From: Mycolicibacterium aurum
Lineage (GTDB): Bacteria > Actinomycetota > Actinomycetes > Mycobacteriales > Mycobacteriaceae
Length of the DNA stretch: 64,000 nucleotides
NCBI RefSeq assembly: GCF_900637195.1
Contig: NZ_LR134356.1
Coordinates: forward strand, 4,092,001-4,156,000
Direction: 5' to 3'
The stretch's first letter is position 1. Each line of letters opens with the position of its first letter. Positions 44,932-52,677 of this stretch are shown piece after piece. Made by a program: the position numbers and the translations under genes. The notes under the pieces are model-generated. The model was not told the origin of the DNA. It made no database searches and saw only the letters and a list, made by a program, of their open reading frames with translations.

Positions 44932-45360
44932 GTGCCGACCACGCAGCGGGCGCTGGCGCCCGAGATCTCCACCTGGCCGAATGACGATCCGCACCTTGTC
45001 GGGAGCGCCTGCGGTACCTGTCGAGCCACCACGTTTCCGGTGCAACAGCGTTGCCCGAAGTGCAGTGGTGGCGACATGTCCGACGTGCTTCTGCCGCGGC
45101 GCGGCACGCTGATCGCCTGGACGACGCAGGGCTTTCCGCCCGGCTCACCGTACAAGGGACCCACGGGCAAGGACTTCGTACCGTTCGGCGTCGGCCTCGT
45201 CCAGCTCGAGGACGTCATCCGCGTCGAGGGTCGGCTCACCGAAAACGACCCGGCGAAGCTGCAATTCGGCCAGGAGGTCGAGCTCACGATGTTGCCGTTC
45301 ACGACCGACGCCGACGGCACCGAGGTCGTCACCTTCGCATTCGCGCCGGTAGGCGAGTGA
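44932..45360 (+). CDS. DUF35 OB-fold protein with zinc ribbon
   Basis: 142 residues. The zinc ribbon CGTCRATTFPVQQRCPKC (C-x2-C-x10-C-x2-C, about residues 27-44) is followed by an OB-fold (about 55-140) with the family's GxGLVQLED strand. DUF35 proteins act as partners of thiolase-like enzymes, as ChsH2 does with the Ltp2 aldolase in cholesterol side-chain breakdown. The thiolase-like gene starts 10 bases later. GTG 44932 is chosen from homology and leaderless spacing. Confidence 0.88.
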   Translation: MPTTQRALAPEISTWPNDDPHLVGSACGTCRATTFPVQQRCPKCSGGDMSDVLLPRRGTLIAWTTQGFPPGSPYKGPTGKDFVPFGVGLVQLEDVIRVEGRLTENDPAKLQFGQEVELTMLPFTTDADGTEVVTFAFAPVGE

Positions 45361-45370
45361 GGATCTGACG

Positions 45371-46537
45371 ATGACCAAGCCCTCCCCCGCCGCCGCGAAT
45401 GACGTCGCCATCATCGGCGTCGGTCTGCACCCGTTCGGCCGGTTCGACAAGACCGCGATGCAGATGGGCGCCGAGGCAATACAGTTCGCGCTCGACGACG
45501 CCGGCGTCGAATGGAAGGACATCCAGTTCGGCTTCGGCGGCAGCTACGAGGTGTCCAACCCCGACGCCGTCACCCGCCTCGTCGGGCTCACCGGGATCAC
45601 GTTCACCAACGTGTTCAACGCCTGCGCGACCGCGGCATCAGCGATTCAGCAGACCGCCGACACCATCCGGTTGGGCAAATACGACATCGGGATCGCCATC
45701 GGGCTCGACAAGCACCCCCGCGGGGCATTCACCGACGATCCCGCCAAACTCGCTCTCCCACAGTGGTATGCCGAGAACGGTCAGTTCGTGACGACCAAGT
45801 TCTTCGGAATGAAGGCCAACCACTACATCCACAAACACGGCATCTCGGAGGAGACGCTGGCCCGAGTGGCCAACAAGAACTTCCGTAACGGCGTCCTCAA
45901 CCCGAACGCGTTCCGGCGCAAGGAGATCTCCGTCGACGAGATCATGGCGTCCCCGGTGCTGAACTACCCGTTGCGCCAGTTCATGTTCTGCGCTCCCGAT
46001 GAGGGCGCCGCGGCGGTCATCATGTGCCGCGCGGACATCGCGCGCCGTTTCACCGACAAGCCGGTCTATGTCAGGGCCTCGGAGATCCGCACCCGCACGT
46101 TCGGCGCTTACGAGGTGCACGCCACGTCCGCACCCCTGGACGAAGATCCGTCGCCGACGGTGTTCGCAGCCAGCGCCGCGTACGAGGCGGCAGGTATCGG
46201 CCCTGAGGACATCGACATCGCCCAGCTGCAGGACACCGACGCCGGCGCCGAAGTGATCCACATGGCCGAGACGGGATTGTGCGCCGACGGCGAGCAGGAG
46301 AAGCTGCTCGCCGACGGCGCGACCGAGATCCACGGTTCGATCCCGGTGAACACCGATGGCGGATTGATCGCCAACGGCGAGCCCATCGGGGCGTCCGGTT
46401 TACGGCAGGTGCACGAGTTGGTGCGGCAGCTCCGCGGCGAAGCGGGAGACCGTCAGGTTCCCGGCCGGCCCAAGGTCGGACTGGCACAGGTCTACGGCGC
46501 ACCGGGGACGGCGTCGGCGACCATCCTGTCCCTGTAA
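45371..46537 (+). CDS. Atypical thiolase-like (SCP2/Ltp-type) protein, probable DUF35 partner
   Basis: 388 residues with a thiolase fold of the lipid-transfer-protein branch. Cys85 in NACATAAS occupies the nucleophile position, but the usual LHD(C/A)F His motif reads LQDTD (Gln287) and the usual GHP motif reads GEP (Glu337). Canonical thiolysis therefore looks unlikely, whereas Ltp2-type retro-aldolases are also atypical at the active site and work with a DUF35 partner. It is co-transcribed with the upstream DUF35 gene. The substrate is unknown. Confidence 0.85.
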   Translation: MTKPSPAAANDVAIIGVGLHPFGRFDKTAMQMGAEAIQFALDDAGVEWKDIQFGFGGSYEVSNPDAVTRLVGLTGITFTNVFNACATAASAIQQTADTIRLGKYDIGIAIGLDKHPRGAFTDDPAKLALPQWYAENGQFVTTKFFGMKANHYIHKHGISEETLARVANKNFRNGVLNPNAFRRKEISVDEIMASPVLNYPLRQFMFCAPDEGAAAVIMCRADIARRFTDKPVYVRASEIRTRTFGAYEVHATSAPLDEDPSPTVFAASAAYEAAGIGPEDIDIAQLQDTDAGAEVIHMAETGLCADGEQEKLLADGATEIHGSIPVNTDGGLIANGEPIGASGLRQVHELVRQLRGEAGDRQVPGRPKVGLAQVYGAPGTASATILSL

Positions 46538-46558
46538 CGACTTTCACCCCTGGAGCTT

Positions 46559-46578
46559 CAGTAGCCGATCGGCTACTG
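46559..46578. promoter_or_regulatory. 20-bp perfect palindrome, operator copy 1
   Basis: Core TAGCCGATCGGCTA extended by CAG/CTG on the two sides to 20 bases of perfect symmetry. It is the first of two tandem copies upstream of the membrane-protein/oxidase-subunit operon; centres are 24 bases apart. Confidence 0.85.
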
Positions 46579-46579
46579 T

Positions 46580-46605
46580 GCCAAGTAGCCGATCGGCTAC
46601 TTGGC
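46580..46605. promoter_or_regulatory. 26-bp perfect palindrome, operator copy 2
   Basis: The same TAGCCGATCGGCTA core, with arms extended to 26 bases of perfect symmetry (GCCAAG.../...CTTGGC). It ends 16 bases before ATG 46622, and AAAGGGG (46611-46617) lies between it and the start. Confidence 0.85.
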
Positions 46606-46621
46606 TGGCGAAAGGGGTGCG

Positions 46622-47377
46622 ATGCAGTTTCTCGCCGAGGCCGAGGATCGCCCCGCCACCGCGAACATCAGGACGCAATTGGTCTGTTTGTGGACGGCGC
46701 CGGTGGTCGGTGCGGTTCTGCTGATCGCATTCGTTGCTTTTCCCGGGTTCCTTCCGCCGATGTCTGCAGAGTTGACGGCCGGTCAGGTGGCGGACTTCTA
46801 CGCCGACAACACGGCACTGATCCGCTTCAGCATGCTCGTCTTCAACCTCTGCGCGATCATGCTGGTGCCGTTCTTCGCGCTGATCGTGGTCCAGATGAAG
46901 CGGATGACGTCGCAGAGCCACGCGTTGGCGTACTGCTACCTGACGGCGGTCGTGAGCGGGGCCACGATCTTCGCGTTGGCCGACATCTTCTACCTGGTCG
47001 CCGCGTTCCGGCCCGAGCGGAGCCCCGAACTCCTGCTGCTGCTCAACGATCTGGCCTGGATCACGCTGGTGGCGCCTGTCGGCATGCTCGTGGCACAGAA
47101 CCTCCTGCTGGCGCTCGCGGTCTACTTCGACACCGGCCGCGGAGCCACCTCTGCGCCCGTGTTTCCGCGCTGGGTGGGACATTTCGCGGTACTCACCGGC
47201 CTCGCAATGGCCCCTGCCGCAGCCGCTGCGGTGTTCCGGACCGGGCCGCTGGCATGGGACGGCGCCATCTCGTTCTGGTTGCGTGGCGGCGCGTTCGTGG
47301 CGTTCATCGTGGTCATGTTCTTCGTCCTTCGCGCGGCACTGCACCGGCAGGCCGTCCAGGACGGTGTGGCGCGGTGA
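46622..47377 (+). CDS. Polytopic membrane protein of unknown family (paralog 1)
   Basis: 251 residues with about six hydrophobic helices. An N-terminal helix is followed by an extracytoplasmic segment (PPMSAELTAGQVADFYADN), and the second half carries FRPERSPELLLLLNDLAW, VFPRWVGHF and GPLAWDGAISFW. The same spaced motifs occur in the next gene, so the two are tandem paralogs. It has no recognised domain. AAAGGGG precedes ATG 46622. Its stop overlaps the next GTG by 4 bases. Confidence 0.8.
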   Translation: MQFLAEAEDRPATANIRTQLVCLWTAPVVGAVLLIAFVAFPGFLPPMSAELTAGQVADFYADNTALIRFSMLVFNLCAIMLVPFFALIVVQMKRMTSQSHALAYCYLTAVVSGATIFALADIFYLVAAFRPERSPELLLLLNDLAWITLVAPVGMLVAQNLLLALAVYFDTGRGATSAPVFPRWVGHFAVLTGLAMAPAAAAAVFRTGPLAWDGAISFWLRGGAFVAFIVVMFFVLRAALHRQAVQDGVAR

Positions 47378-48135
47378 GCCCTGTCGCGGCACCGCAATCC
47401 GGCGCGCAGACCACCGGTCGGCAGTTGACACCGGCCGCAGGCAAGCGCGACCTCTGGATCGTCTTCTCGATCGTGCCCGTGTTCTACACGGCGTTCGGCA
47501 TCATCTTCTTCGCCCTTGCCAGGACGATGCCGCCGCCGCGCCCCGATGTGACGACCCAGCAGAAGGTCGAATTCTTCGCCGCGCACCAGCTCACCATCCA
47601 GGTCGGTTTCGGCATCCTCATCCTCATCATCGGCGGTGCCGGCGTCGCCAACGGCATCGTCGTGTATCACATGAAACGCATGTCGACCGGCTCGGCGATG
47701 GCCTACGTCTACCTGGGCGGCATGGCCGTCGGAGCGCTGCCGGGCTGCCTGCTGGTCGCCTTCTGCTTCCTGACGGCGACCTTCCGGCCGGGCCGCGATC
47801 CCGAGATCCTTGCGCTGCTCTACGACCTCGGGTGCCTGTCCTACGTCGGTTCACTCGGGTGCTTCACCGCCGCATACTTCGGGTTCGCCGTCGCGATACT
47901 GTACGACCGAAACGGCGTCTTCCCGAAATGGCTTGCCTACGTGACTGTCTGGCAGATCGTCACGGAGATCCTCGCGGTGCCCGTCTTCATCGCACCTGCG
48001 GGCCCGTTCGCGTGGAACGGCTCGATGTCTTTCTGGACCGGCACGGTGATCTTCGGCTTCTGGTTGTCGTGCGTGATCGTCTTCCTCAAGAAGGCCAACG
48101 AGGAGCAGGCGTCCGACGAGGCACCGCTGCCGTGA
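47374..48135 (+). CDS. Polytopic membrane protein of unknown family (paralog 2)
   Basis: 253 residues with about six helices. Shared motifs with the preceding gene: PPRPDVTTQQKVEFFAAH (matching its ADFYADN loop), FRPGRDPEILALLYDLG, VFPKWLAYV and GPFAWNGSMSFW. It is coupled on both sides by GTGA overlaps (47374 and 48132). The downstream genes are oxidase subunits III and IV, so a role in a membrane redox complex is possible; that is inference. Confidence 0.8.
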   Translation: MSPVAAPQSGAQTTGRQLTPAAGKRDLWIVFSIVPVFYTAFGIIFFALARTMPPPRPDVTTQQKVEFFAAHQLTIQVGFGILILIIGGAGVANGIVVYHMKRMSTGSAMAYVYLGGMAVGALPGCLLVAFCFLTATFRPGRDPEILALLYDLGCLSYVGSLGCFTAAYFGFAVAILYDRNGVFPKWLAYVTVWQIVTEILAVPVFIAPAGPFAWNGSMSFWTGTVIFGFWLSCVIVFLKKANEEQASDEAPLP

Positions 48136-48725
48136 CGGAGACGACGCAGGCCCGGCCGGCCGGGCGGACGGGACGGTCCACCCACCTCCCCGGCGACGGC
48201 GCCGTGTGGGTCATGGTCCTGGGTGACCTGATCATCTTCGGGTCGTACTTCCTGATCTTCATGGTGCACCGCAGCATGGCGCCGCAGGAGTTCCTGGCTG
48301 CCCAGCGGCATCTGAACCTGAACATCGGCGTCTTGAACACCGTTGTCCTGCTGACGAGTTCATGGTTCGTCGCACGCAGTGTGGTCGCCGCCAGGACCGG
48401 AGACTTCGCGACCGCGGTTCGGCTGACCTACCTCGGCGGTGCCTGCGGCGCCCTGTTCATCGGACTCAAGGGCTACGAGTGGGCGACGAAGATCGCCCAG
48501 GGGCACACGCTCGGCGCGAGCGAGTTCTTCACCTTCTACTACATGCTCACCGGAGTGCATCTGTTCCATGTCGCACTCGGGATGTTGGTGATGGGATTCG
48601 TGGCGCGGGAGCTACGACGGCCGCACCGGCGACGCATGTCGATGGTCGAGTCGGGAGCGGTGTACTGGCACATGGTCGACCTGTTGTGGGTGGTCATCTT
48701 CGGCCTGCTGTACGTGATGAGGTGA
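48132..48725 (+). CDS. Heme-copper oxidase subunit III-like protein
   Basis: 197 residues with five helices: VWVMVLGDLIIFGSYFLIFM at the N-terminus, then LNTVVLLTSSWFVARSVVAAR, LKGYEWATKI, TGVHLFHVALGMLVM and YWHMVDLLWVVIFGLLYV. The GVHLFHV and YWHMVDLLW motifs are those of cytochrome c oxidase subunit III and NorE-like proteins. No subunit I or II gene is in the window. It is coupled to the preceding gene by a 4-base overlap. Confidence 0.88.
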   Translation: MTETTQARPAGRTGRSTHLPGDGAVWVMVLGDLIIFGSYFLIFMVHRSMAPQEFLAAQRHLNLNIGVLNTVVLLTSSWFVARSVVAARTGDFATAVRLTYLGGACGALFIGLKGYEWATKIAQGHTLGASEFFTFYYMLTGVHLFHVALGMLVMGFVARELRRPHRRRMSMVESGAVYWHMVDLLWVVIFGLLYVMR

Positions 48726-48727
48726 CC

Positions 48728-49030
48728 ATGAGCAGACCGGCCACGGCCACAAGCGCCACCGGAACCGGGAAGCGCACCATCACCGTTGCGTGGCTTGCAC
48801 TTTCGGCAATCACAGTGATCTCGTGGTGGCTGGCGCCGGGCCATTCCGGCGATCCCCCCGTCCCGAGCATTCCGATCACCGTCGCCGTGGTCGTGCTGGG
48901 CTTCGTCAAGTGCCGGATGATCATCCGCTACTTCATGGAAGTGCGGACCGCACCGAGGTGGCTGGGCCGCAGCACGGACGCGTGGCTGCTGGTCCTGTGG
49001 ACGGCAATCCTGGTGATCTACCTCTGGTGA
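48728..49030 (+). CDS. Cytochrome c oxidase subunit IV-like membrane protein
   Basis: 100 residues with three helices (TVAWLALSAITVISWWLAPG, PITVAVVVLGFVKCRMIIRYFMEVR, TDAWLLVLWTAILVIYLW), matching the bacterial COX4-type small subunit. It starts two bases after the subunit III stop and closes the four-gene operon; its stop abuts the convergent TetR gene stop. Confidence 0.82.
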   Translation: MSRPATATSATGTGKRTITVAWLALSAITVISWWLAPGHSGDPPVPSIPITVAVVVLGFVKCRMIIRYFMEVRTAPRWLGRSTDAWLLVLWTAILVIYLW

Positions 49031-49657
49031 CTAAGCGTGCGCCGATGACTCGGCCTGGTCCGCGACGGCGGGCAGCGGGTCGCCTTCCAGGCGCCGGATC
49101 CACTCTTCGCAGAACGCGAAGGTCTCGGCGTGCCCGGTGTTCATCCCGAGCGCACGCTCCATCACCAGGGCCTGCGACACGCTCGTCGCGAACACCGTCC
49201 ACACCACCGCGGGCACGTCGGCCGAGGCCACGCCGTAACGCTGCAGCGCGTCGGCGATCGCGCGGTTCTGCTCCTGCCGGAACCGCTCGGCGTAGTAGAC
49301 GATCTCCGCGCGCAGGGCCTTGCGATGGTTCGCCAGCCCCATGAATTCCATTGTCAGGCGGGTGGCTTCGGGAGCCGTGCTGAATCTCCACAGAGCCCAC
49401 AGAGGCTGCGGTGACTGCAGCGCGGTGGCCAGCACCGCAAGACCTTCCTCGGCCCTGCGATGGAACACAGCCAGGAACAGGTCCTCCATCGTGCGGAAGT
49501 AGTAATGCACCAGTTGCGGCTTCAGCCCGGCCCGGTCGGCCACGCGGCGCGACGTCACCGCGGCGTAGCCCTCTTCGATGAGCAGCTGTTCCGCTGCATC
49601 GAGCAGCACGACGCGGTTCTTGGCGTCCGGTGCCCCGATCCGTCGCGGCGATGCCAT
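49031..49657 (-). CDS. TetR family regulator
   Basis: 208 residues. The HTH (EEGYAAVTSRRVADRAGLKPQLVHYYFRTMEDLFLAVF, about 28-65) is followed by a helical effector domain. ATG 49657 is preferred because GGGAGAGAG stands just upstream; ATG 49687 is the longer option. It is divergent from the P450 gene with a 22-bp imperfect palindrome between them, the arrangement of an autoregulated repressor of the P450. Confidence 0.85.
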   Translation of the reverse strand: MASPRRIGAPDAKNRVVLLDAAEQLLIEEGYAAVTSRRVADRAGLKPQLVHYYFRTMEDLFLAVFHRRAEEGLAVLATALQSPQPLWALWRFSTAPEATRLTMEFMGLANHRKALRAEIVYYAERFRQEQNRAIADALQRYGVASADVPAVVWTVFATSVSQALVMERALGMNTGHAETFAFCEEWIRRLEGDPLPAVADQAESSAHA

Positions 49658-49780
49658 GCTCTCTCCCACTTCTTCACCGATACCCAATTCCAGCGTGACA
49701 CCACCGGTGCCCGCCGACTCGCAGAAATGGACTCCGATGTCGCTGCGTGTCGCGTCGACCTTGACCCTAACTCTCGCACC

Positions 49781-49802
49781 ATGCTAAGCAGGTGCTCAGC
49801 AT
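49781..49802. promoter_or_regulatory. Imperfect 22-bp palindrome, probable TetR operator
   Basis: ATGCTAAGC-AGGT-GCTCAGCAT, 9-4-9 with a single mismatch, between the divergent TetR and P450 genes. The core AGCAGGTGCT fits AGCA-NN-TGCT operators often seen for mycobacterial TetR proteins. Confidence 0.65.
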
Positions 49803-49842
49803 TTCGACGATCTGGCCCGCCGGCCCCGGGAGGCATACGTAC

Positions 49843-51123
49843 ATGAGCGACTTCGACACGATCGACTACTTCACCGATCCCGCTCTGGTGCCCGACCCGC
49901 ACCCCTACTTCGACCACCTGCGCGCACAATGCCCCGTGGTCAAGGAGCCCCACTACGGAGTGCTGGCGGTCACCGGCTATGACGAGGCCGCAACCGTGCT
50001 TAAAGACAACGAGACGTTCTCGTCGTGCATCGCGGTGGCCGGTCCGTTCCCTCCACTGCCGTTCACCCCCGAGGGCGACGACATCACCGACCAGATCACC
50101 GCCCATCGTCCCCAGATGCCGATGTTCGAGCACATGGTCACGATGGATCCGCCGGATCACACGAATGCGCGTTCCCTCCTGAATCGGCTGCTGACGCCGA
50201 GCCGGCTCAAGGAGAACGAAGACTTCATGTGGCGCCTGGCCGACGAGGTGCTCGACGACTTCGTCACCGACGGACGCTGCGAATTCCTCACCGCCTTCGC
50301 GAAGCCGTTCTCGTTGCTGGTGATCGCCGACATGCTGGGCGTTCCGGAGGAAGACCACGACGAGTTCCGCGCCGTCCTCGGCGCACCGAGACCCGGCGCC
50401 AACGTGGGCTCGCTCGACCACAGTGACCTCGTCGGCACAAATCCACTGGAGTGGCTCGACGAGAAGTTCATCGGATATCTCGAGGACCGTCGGCGCGAAC
50501 CGCGCAACGACGTGCTCACCGCGTTGGCGACCGCCAAGTACCCAGACGGGTCGACACCTCCCGTGATCGAGGTCGTCCGTTCCGCGACGTTCCTCTTCGC
50601 CGCCGGGCAGGAGACCACCACCAAGCTGCTGTCGGCCTCCATGCGGGTACTCGGCGACCACCCCGAGGTCCAGGACCGTCTGCGCCGCGACCGCAGCCGG
50701 ATCCCGATCTTCGTCGAGGAGGCGCTGCGGATGGATGCGCCGGTCAAGAGCCAGTTCCGGCTGGCGAAGAAGAACACCAAGGTCGGTGACATGGACGTGC
50801 CTGCAGGCACCACGATGATGGTGTGCCCCGGCGCGGTGAACCGCGACCCGAACCGCTTCGAGCATCCCCACGAGTTCGACCTCGACCGCAAGAACGTCCG
50901 CGAGCACATCGCGTTCGGTCGTGGCGTGCACTCCTGCCCCGGCGGCCCCTTGGCGCGCGTCGAGGGCCGGGTGTCGATCGAACGAATCCTGGACCGCATG
51001 GCCGACATCCAGATCGACGAGGAACTGCACGGGCCGCCCGGGGCGCGTCGTTACACCTACGAACCCACGTTCATCCTGCGGGGGCTGACCGACATCAACA
51101 TCACGTTCTCCCCCGTTGGGTAG
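49843..51123 (+). CDS. Cytochrome P450
   Basis: 426 residues with all P450 hallmarks: I-helix FAAGQETTTK near residue 260, the ExxR motif EEALRMD near 300, and the heme-ligand loop FGRGVHSCPGGPLAR with Cys about residue 365. It hydroxylates a hydrophobic substrate using ferredoxin electrons; no ferredoxin gene is adjacent. ATG 49843 with GGGAGG upstream is chosen, since GTG 49792 would lie inside the operator. CYP family is not assigned. Confidence 0.92.
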   Translation: MSDFDTIDYFTDPALVPDPHPYFDHLRAQCPVVKEPHYGVLAVTGYDEAATVLKDNETFSSCIAVAGPFPPLPFTPEGDDITDQITAHRPQMPMFEHMVTMDPPDHTNARSLLNRLLTPSRLKENEDFMWRLADEVLDDFVTDGRCEFLTAFAKPFSLLVIADMLGVPEEDHDEFRAVLGAPRPGANVGSLDHSDLVGTNPLEWLDEKFIGYLEDRRREPRNDVLTALATAKYPDGSTPPVIEVVRSATFLFAAGQETTTKLLSASMRVLGDHPEVQDRLRRDRSRIPIFVEEALRMDAPVKSQFRLAKKNTKVGDMDVPAGTTMMVCPGAVNRDPNRFEHPHEFDLDRKNVREHIAFGRGVHSCPGGPLARVEGRVSIERILDRMADIQIDEELHGPPGARRYTYEPTFILRGLTDINITFSPVG

Positions 51124-51175
51124 GCGCGCGAGCGAATCCGGCACGGTACGGGAATCTGCGTTCTAACATTCGAAA

Positions 51176-51616
51176 ATGGTGTTCTACAAAACGCTTCCGG
51201 TGCTCGCCGTCTCCGTCGCGGCCCTGTGCACGGCAGGCTCCGTCATCGCGGGCGGCACAGCGGCAGCGCAGCCACCGCTGCGCCATATCCAGTACACGGT
51301 GGGCGCCAGCCAGGACATCGCTAATGCCGAGATCTACTGGCGCCAGATCGATCCGCCGGACTGGGGTGCCTACAGCCACAATCCGTACGAGTTCACCCCG
51401 AACGTCGAGGCCAACCTCGGCCCGAATCAGGCCTGGGTCCACGAGACCTGGCTGGCCGACCCGGATCAGTGGGCGATGGTGGTGGTAGGTCTGCCCGCGC
51501 AGTCCACGCCGCCACTGGCCGATCCCGGCTTCGTGTGCGAACTTCGCGTCGATGACGTCGTCGTGGCGACCGACGCAGGAACCAAGGGAGCGCTCTGCTC
51601 CCTGCGTCCGTGGTGA
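51176..51616 (+). CDS. Small secreted protein
   Basis: 146 residues. The signal peptide (MVFYKTLPVLAVSVAALCTA..., cleavage after AAA/AQ near residue 32) precedes a mature domain with two Cys near the end (FVCEL, ALCSL) and several Trp. TAACAT (51164-51169) lies six bases before the ATG, so the mRNA looks leaderless. It has the look of mycobacterial secreted proteins of unknown role. Confidence 0.8.
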   Translation: MVFYKTLPVLAVSVAALCTAGSVIAGGTAAAQPPLRHIQYTVGASQDIANAEIYWRQIDPPDWGAYSHNPYEFTPNVEANLGPNQAWVHETWLADPDQWAMVVVGLPAQSTPPLADPGFVCELRVDDVVVATDAGTKGALCSLRPW

Positions 51617-51627
51617 CTGCTGCGTGA

Positions 51628-52056
51628 CTATGGCGGCGGCGGGTTTCCGCCGCCGACGGACATGTCGCTGCGCTCCCAGTAGGAGCGGTTGTCTTTCATG
51701 ATGCACGTCAGGATGAGGCCGTCCGGCGCCTGCGCCATCTGTCCATCGAGCGCCGGGCACAGGTCGCCCCTGTTCTTGACTCCGTGCATCTCCGGCGACC
51801 GGAACCAGCGCGGCTCATAGCGCCGCGGGGACCCGCAGAACACCAGCCGGCCCCAATCGGTCACCCCGAACGCGTAATACGTGGTGTTGGCGCAGTAGGA
51901 CCCCAACACCACGTTGGGCTGGATCCCGGGCGTGCAGTTCGGATAGTTGCACTCACCGCCGGGGGGCGGCGGGGGCGGCTGTGCCGCGGCCGACGGTGCG
52001 GTCATCAGTACTGCCGGGGCCGCGAGGGCGGCGAGCACCGAGACGAAGGATCGCAT
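51628..52056 (-). CDS. Small secreted Cys-containing protein
   Basis: 142 residues with a signal peptide (MRSFVSVLAALAAPAVLMTAPSAAA, cleavage near 25), a poly-Pro stretch after it, then a domain with six Cys (CNYPNC, YCANT, FCGSP, LCPAL, TCIM) that could form three disulfides, and a Gly/Pro tail. It converges with the preceding secreted-protein gene (11 bases between). Function is unknown. Confidence 0.8.
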   Translation of the reverse strand: MRSFVSVLAALAAPAVLMTAPSAAAQPPPPPPGGECNYPNCTPGIQPNVVLGSYCANTTYYAFGVTDWGRLVFCGSPRRYEPRWFRSPEMHGVKNRGDLCPALDGQMAQAPDGLILTCIMKDNRSYWERSDMSVGGGNPPPP

Positions 52057-52133
52057 TCGGCTATTTTCCCATGCGGCGGAACGAAATTCTCGCTTTTAAA
52101 GAGCTGCACTCTGGGCGCGGTTAGGCTGGGCGT

Positions 52134-52652
52134 ATGCGCACAACACGTGTGGTGAAAGCCCTTGCCGCAACGGCGGTCGCCGTACTTGGCAGTGTAGGCC
52201 TCGCGCCCACCGCTCAGGGTGAGGATTGGGGCGTCGACATCAGCGGAACCTGGCGGGTGTTCTCGGACGGCGACTGGGCCAGGACCAACCAGGTGAAGAT
52301 CAAGCAGCAATCGGTGCTGGAGACCTGGAATGTCAACGTGTCGTGCGTGAGTCCGATCGAATGTTCGGGCGAGGTGCACAGCGACCGCGGGTGGACCGGC
52401 ACCGCCAGGCTCGACGCATTCTGGTACGTCGAACATGTGGTGCCCAACTGGATGCCCTGTCCCAATGGCACATTCGCCACGGGCTACCAGAAGTTTCAGC
52501 TCTGGGGCGTGAATCCGGAAACCGAACTGGGAGTCACCCGCAACATCACGACGTTCGCCGGACGCAACATCACCAAGGGCGACAGTGGGGCCTGCGGCAA
52601 GAACCTCTCGACGGTCATCGAGATCCCGGTGCGGATGGAGAAGATCTCCTAA
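52134..52652 (+). CDS. Secreted protein of unknown function
   Basis: 172 residues with a signal peptide (MRTTRVVKALAATAVAVLGSVGLAPTAQG, cleavage near 29) and a beta-rich mature domain with four Cys (SCVSPIEC, MPCPNG, GACGKN). TAGGCT (52122-52127) stands six bases before ATG 52134, indicating a leaderless transcript. It converges on mceF, whose stop is 26 bases away. Confidence 0.8.
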   Translation: MRTTRVVKALAATAVAVLGSVGLAPTAQGEDWGVDISGTWRVFSDGDWARTNQVKIKQQSVLETWNVNVSCVSPIECSGEVHSDRGWTGTARLDAFWYVEHVVPNWMPCPNGTFATGYQKFQLWGVNPETELGVTRNITTFAGRNITKGDSGACGKNLSTVIEIPVRMEKIS

Positions 52653-52677
52653 GTCCGCACCGGCATCCGCGGGCCGA

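Noticed and set aside
46279..48135. 618-residue frame joining the thiolase end to the second membrane protein
   Set aside because: Only the part from GTG 47374 is coding; the upstream section is out of phase with two strong genes and crosses the palindromic promoter.
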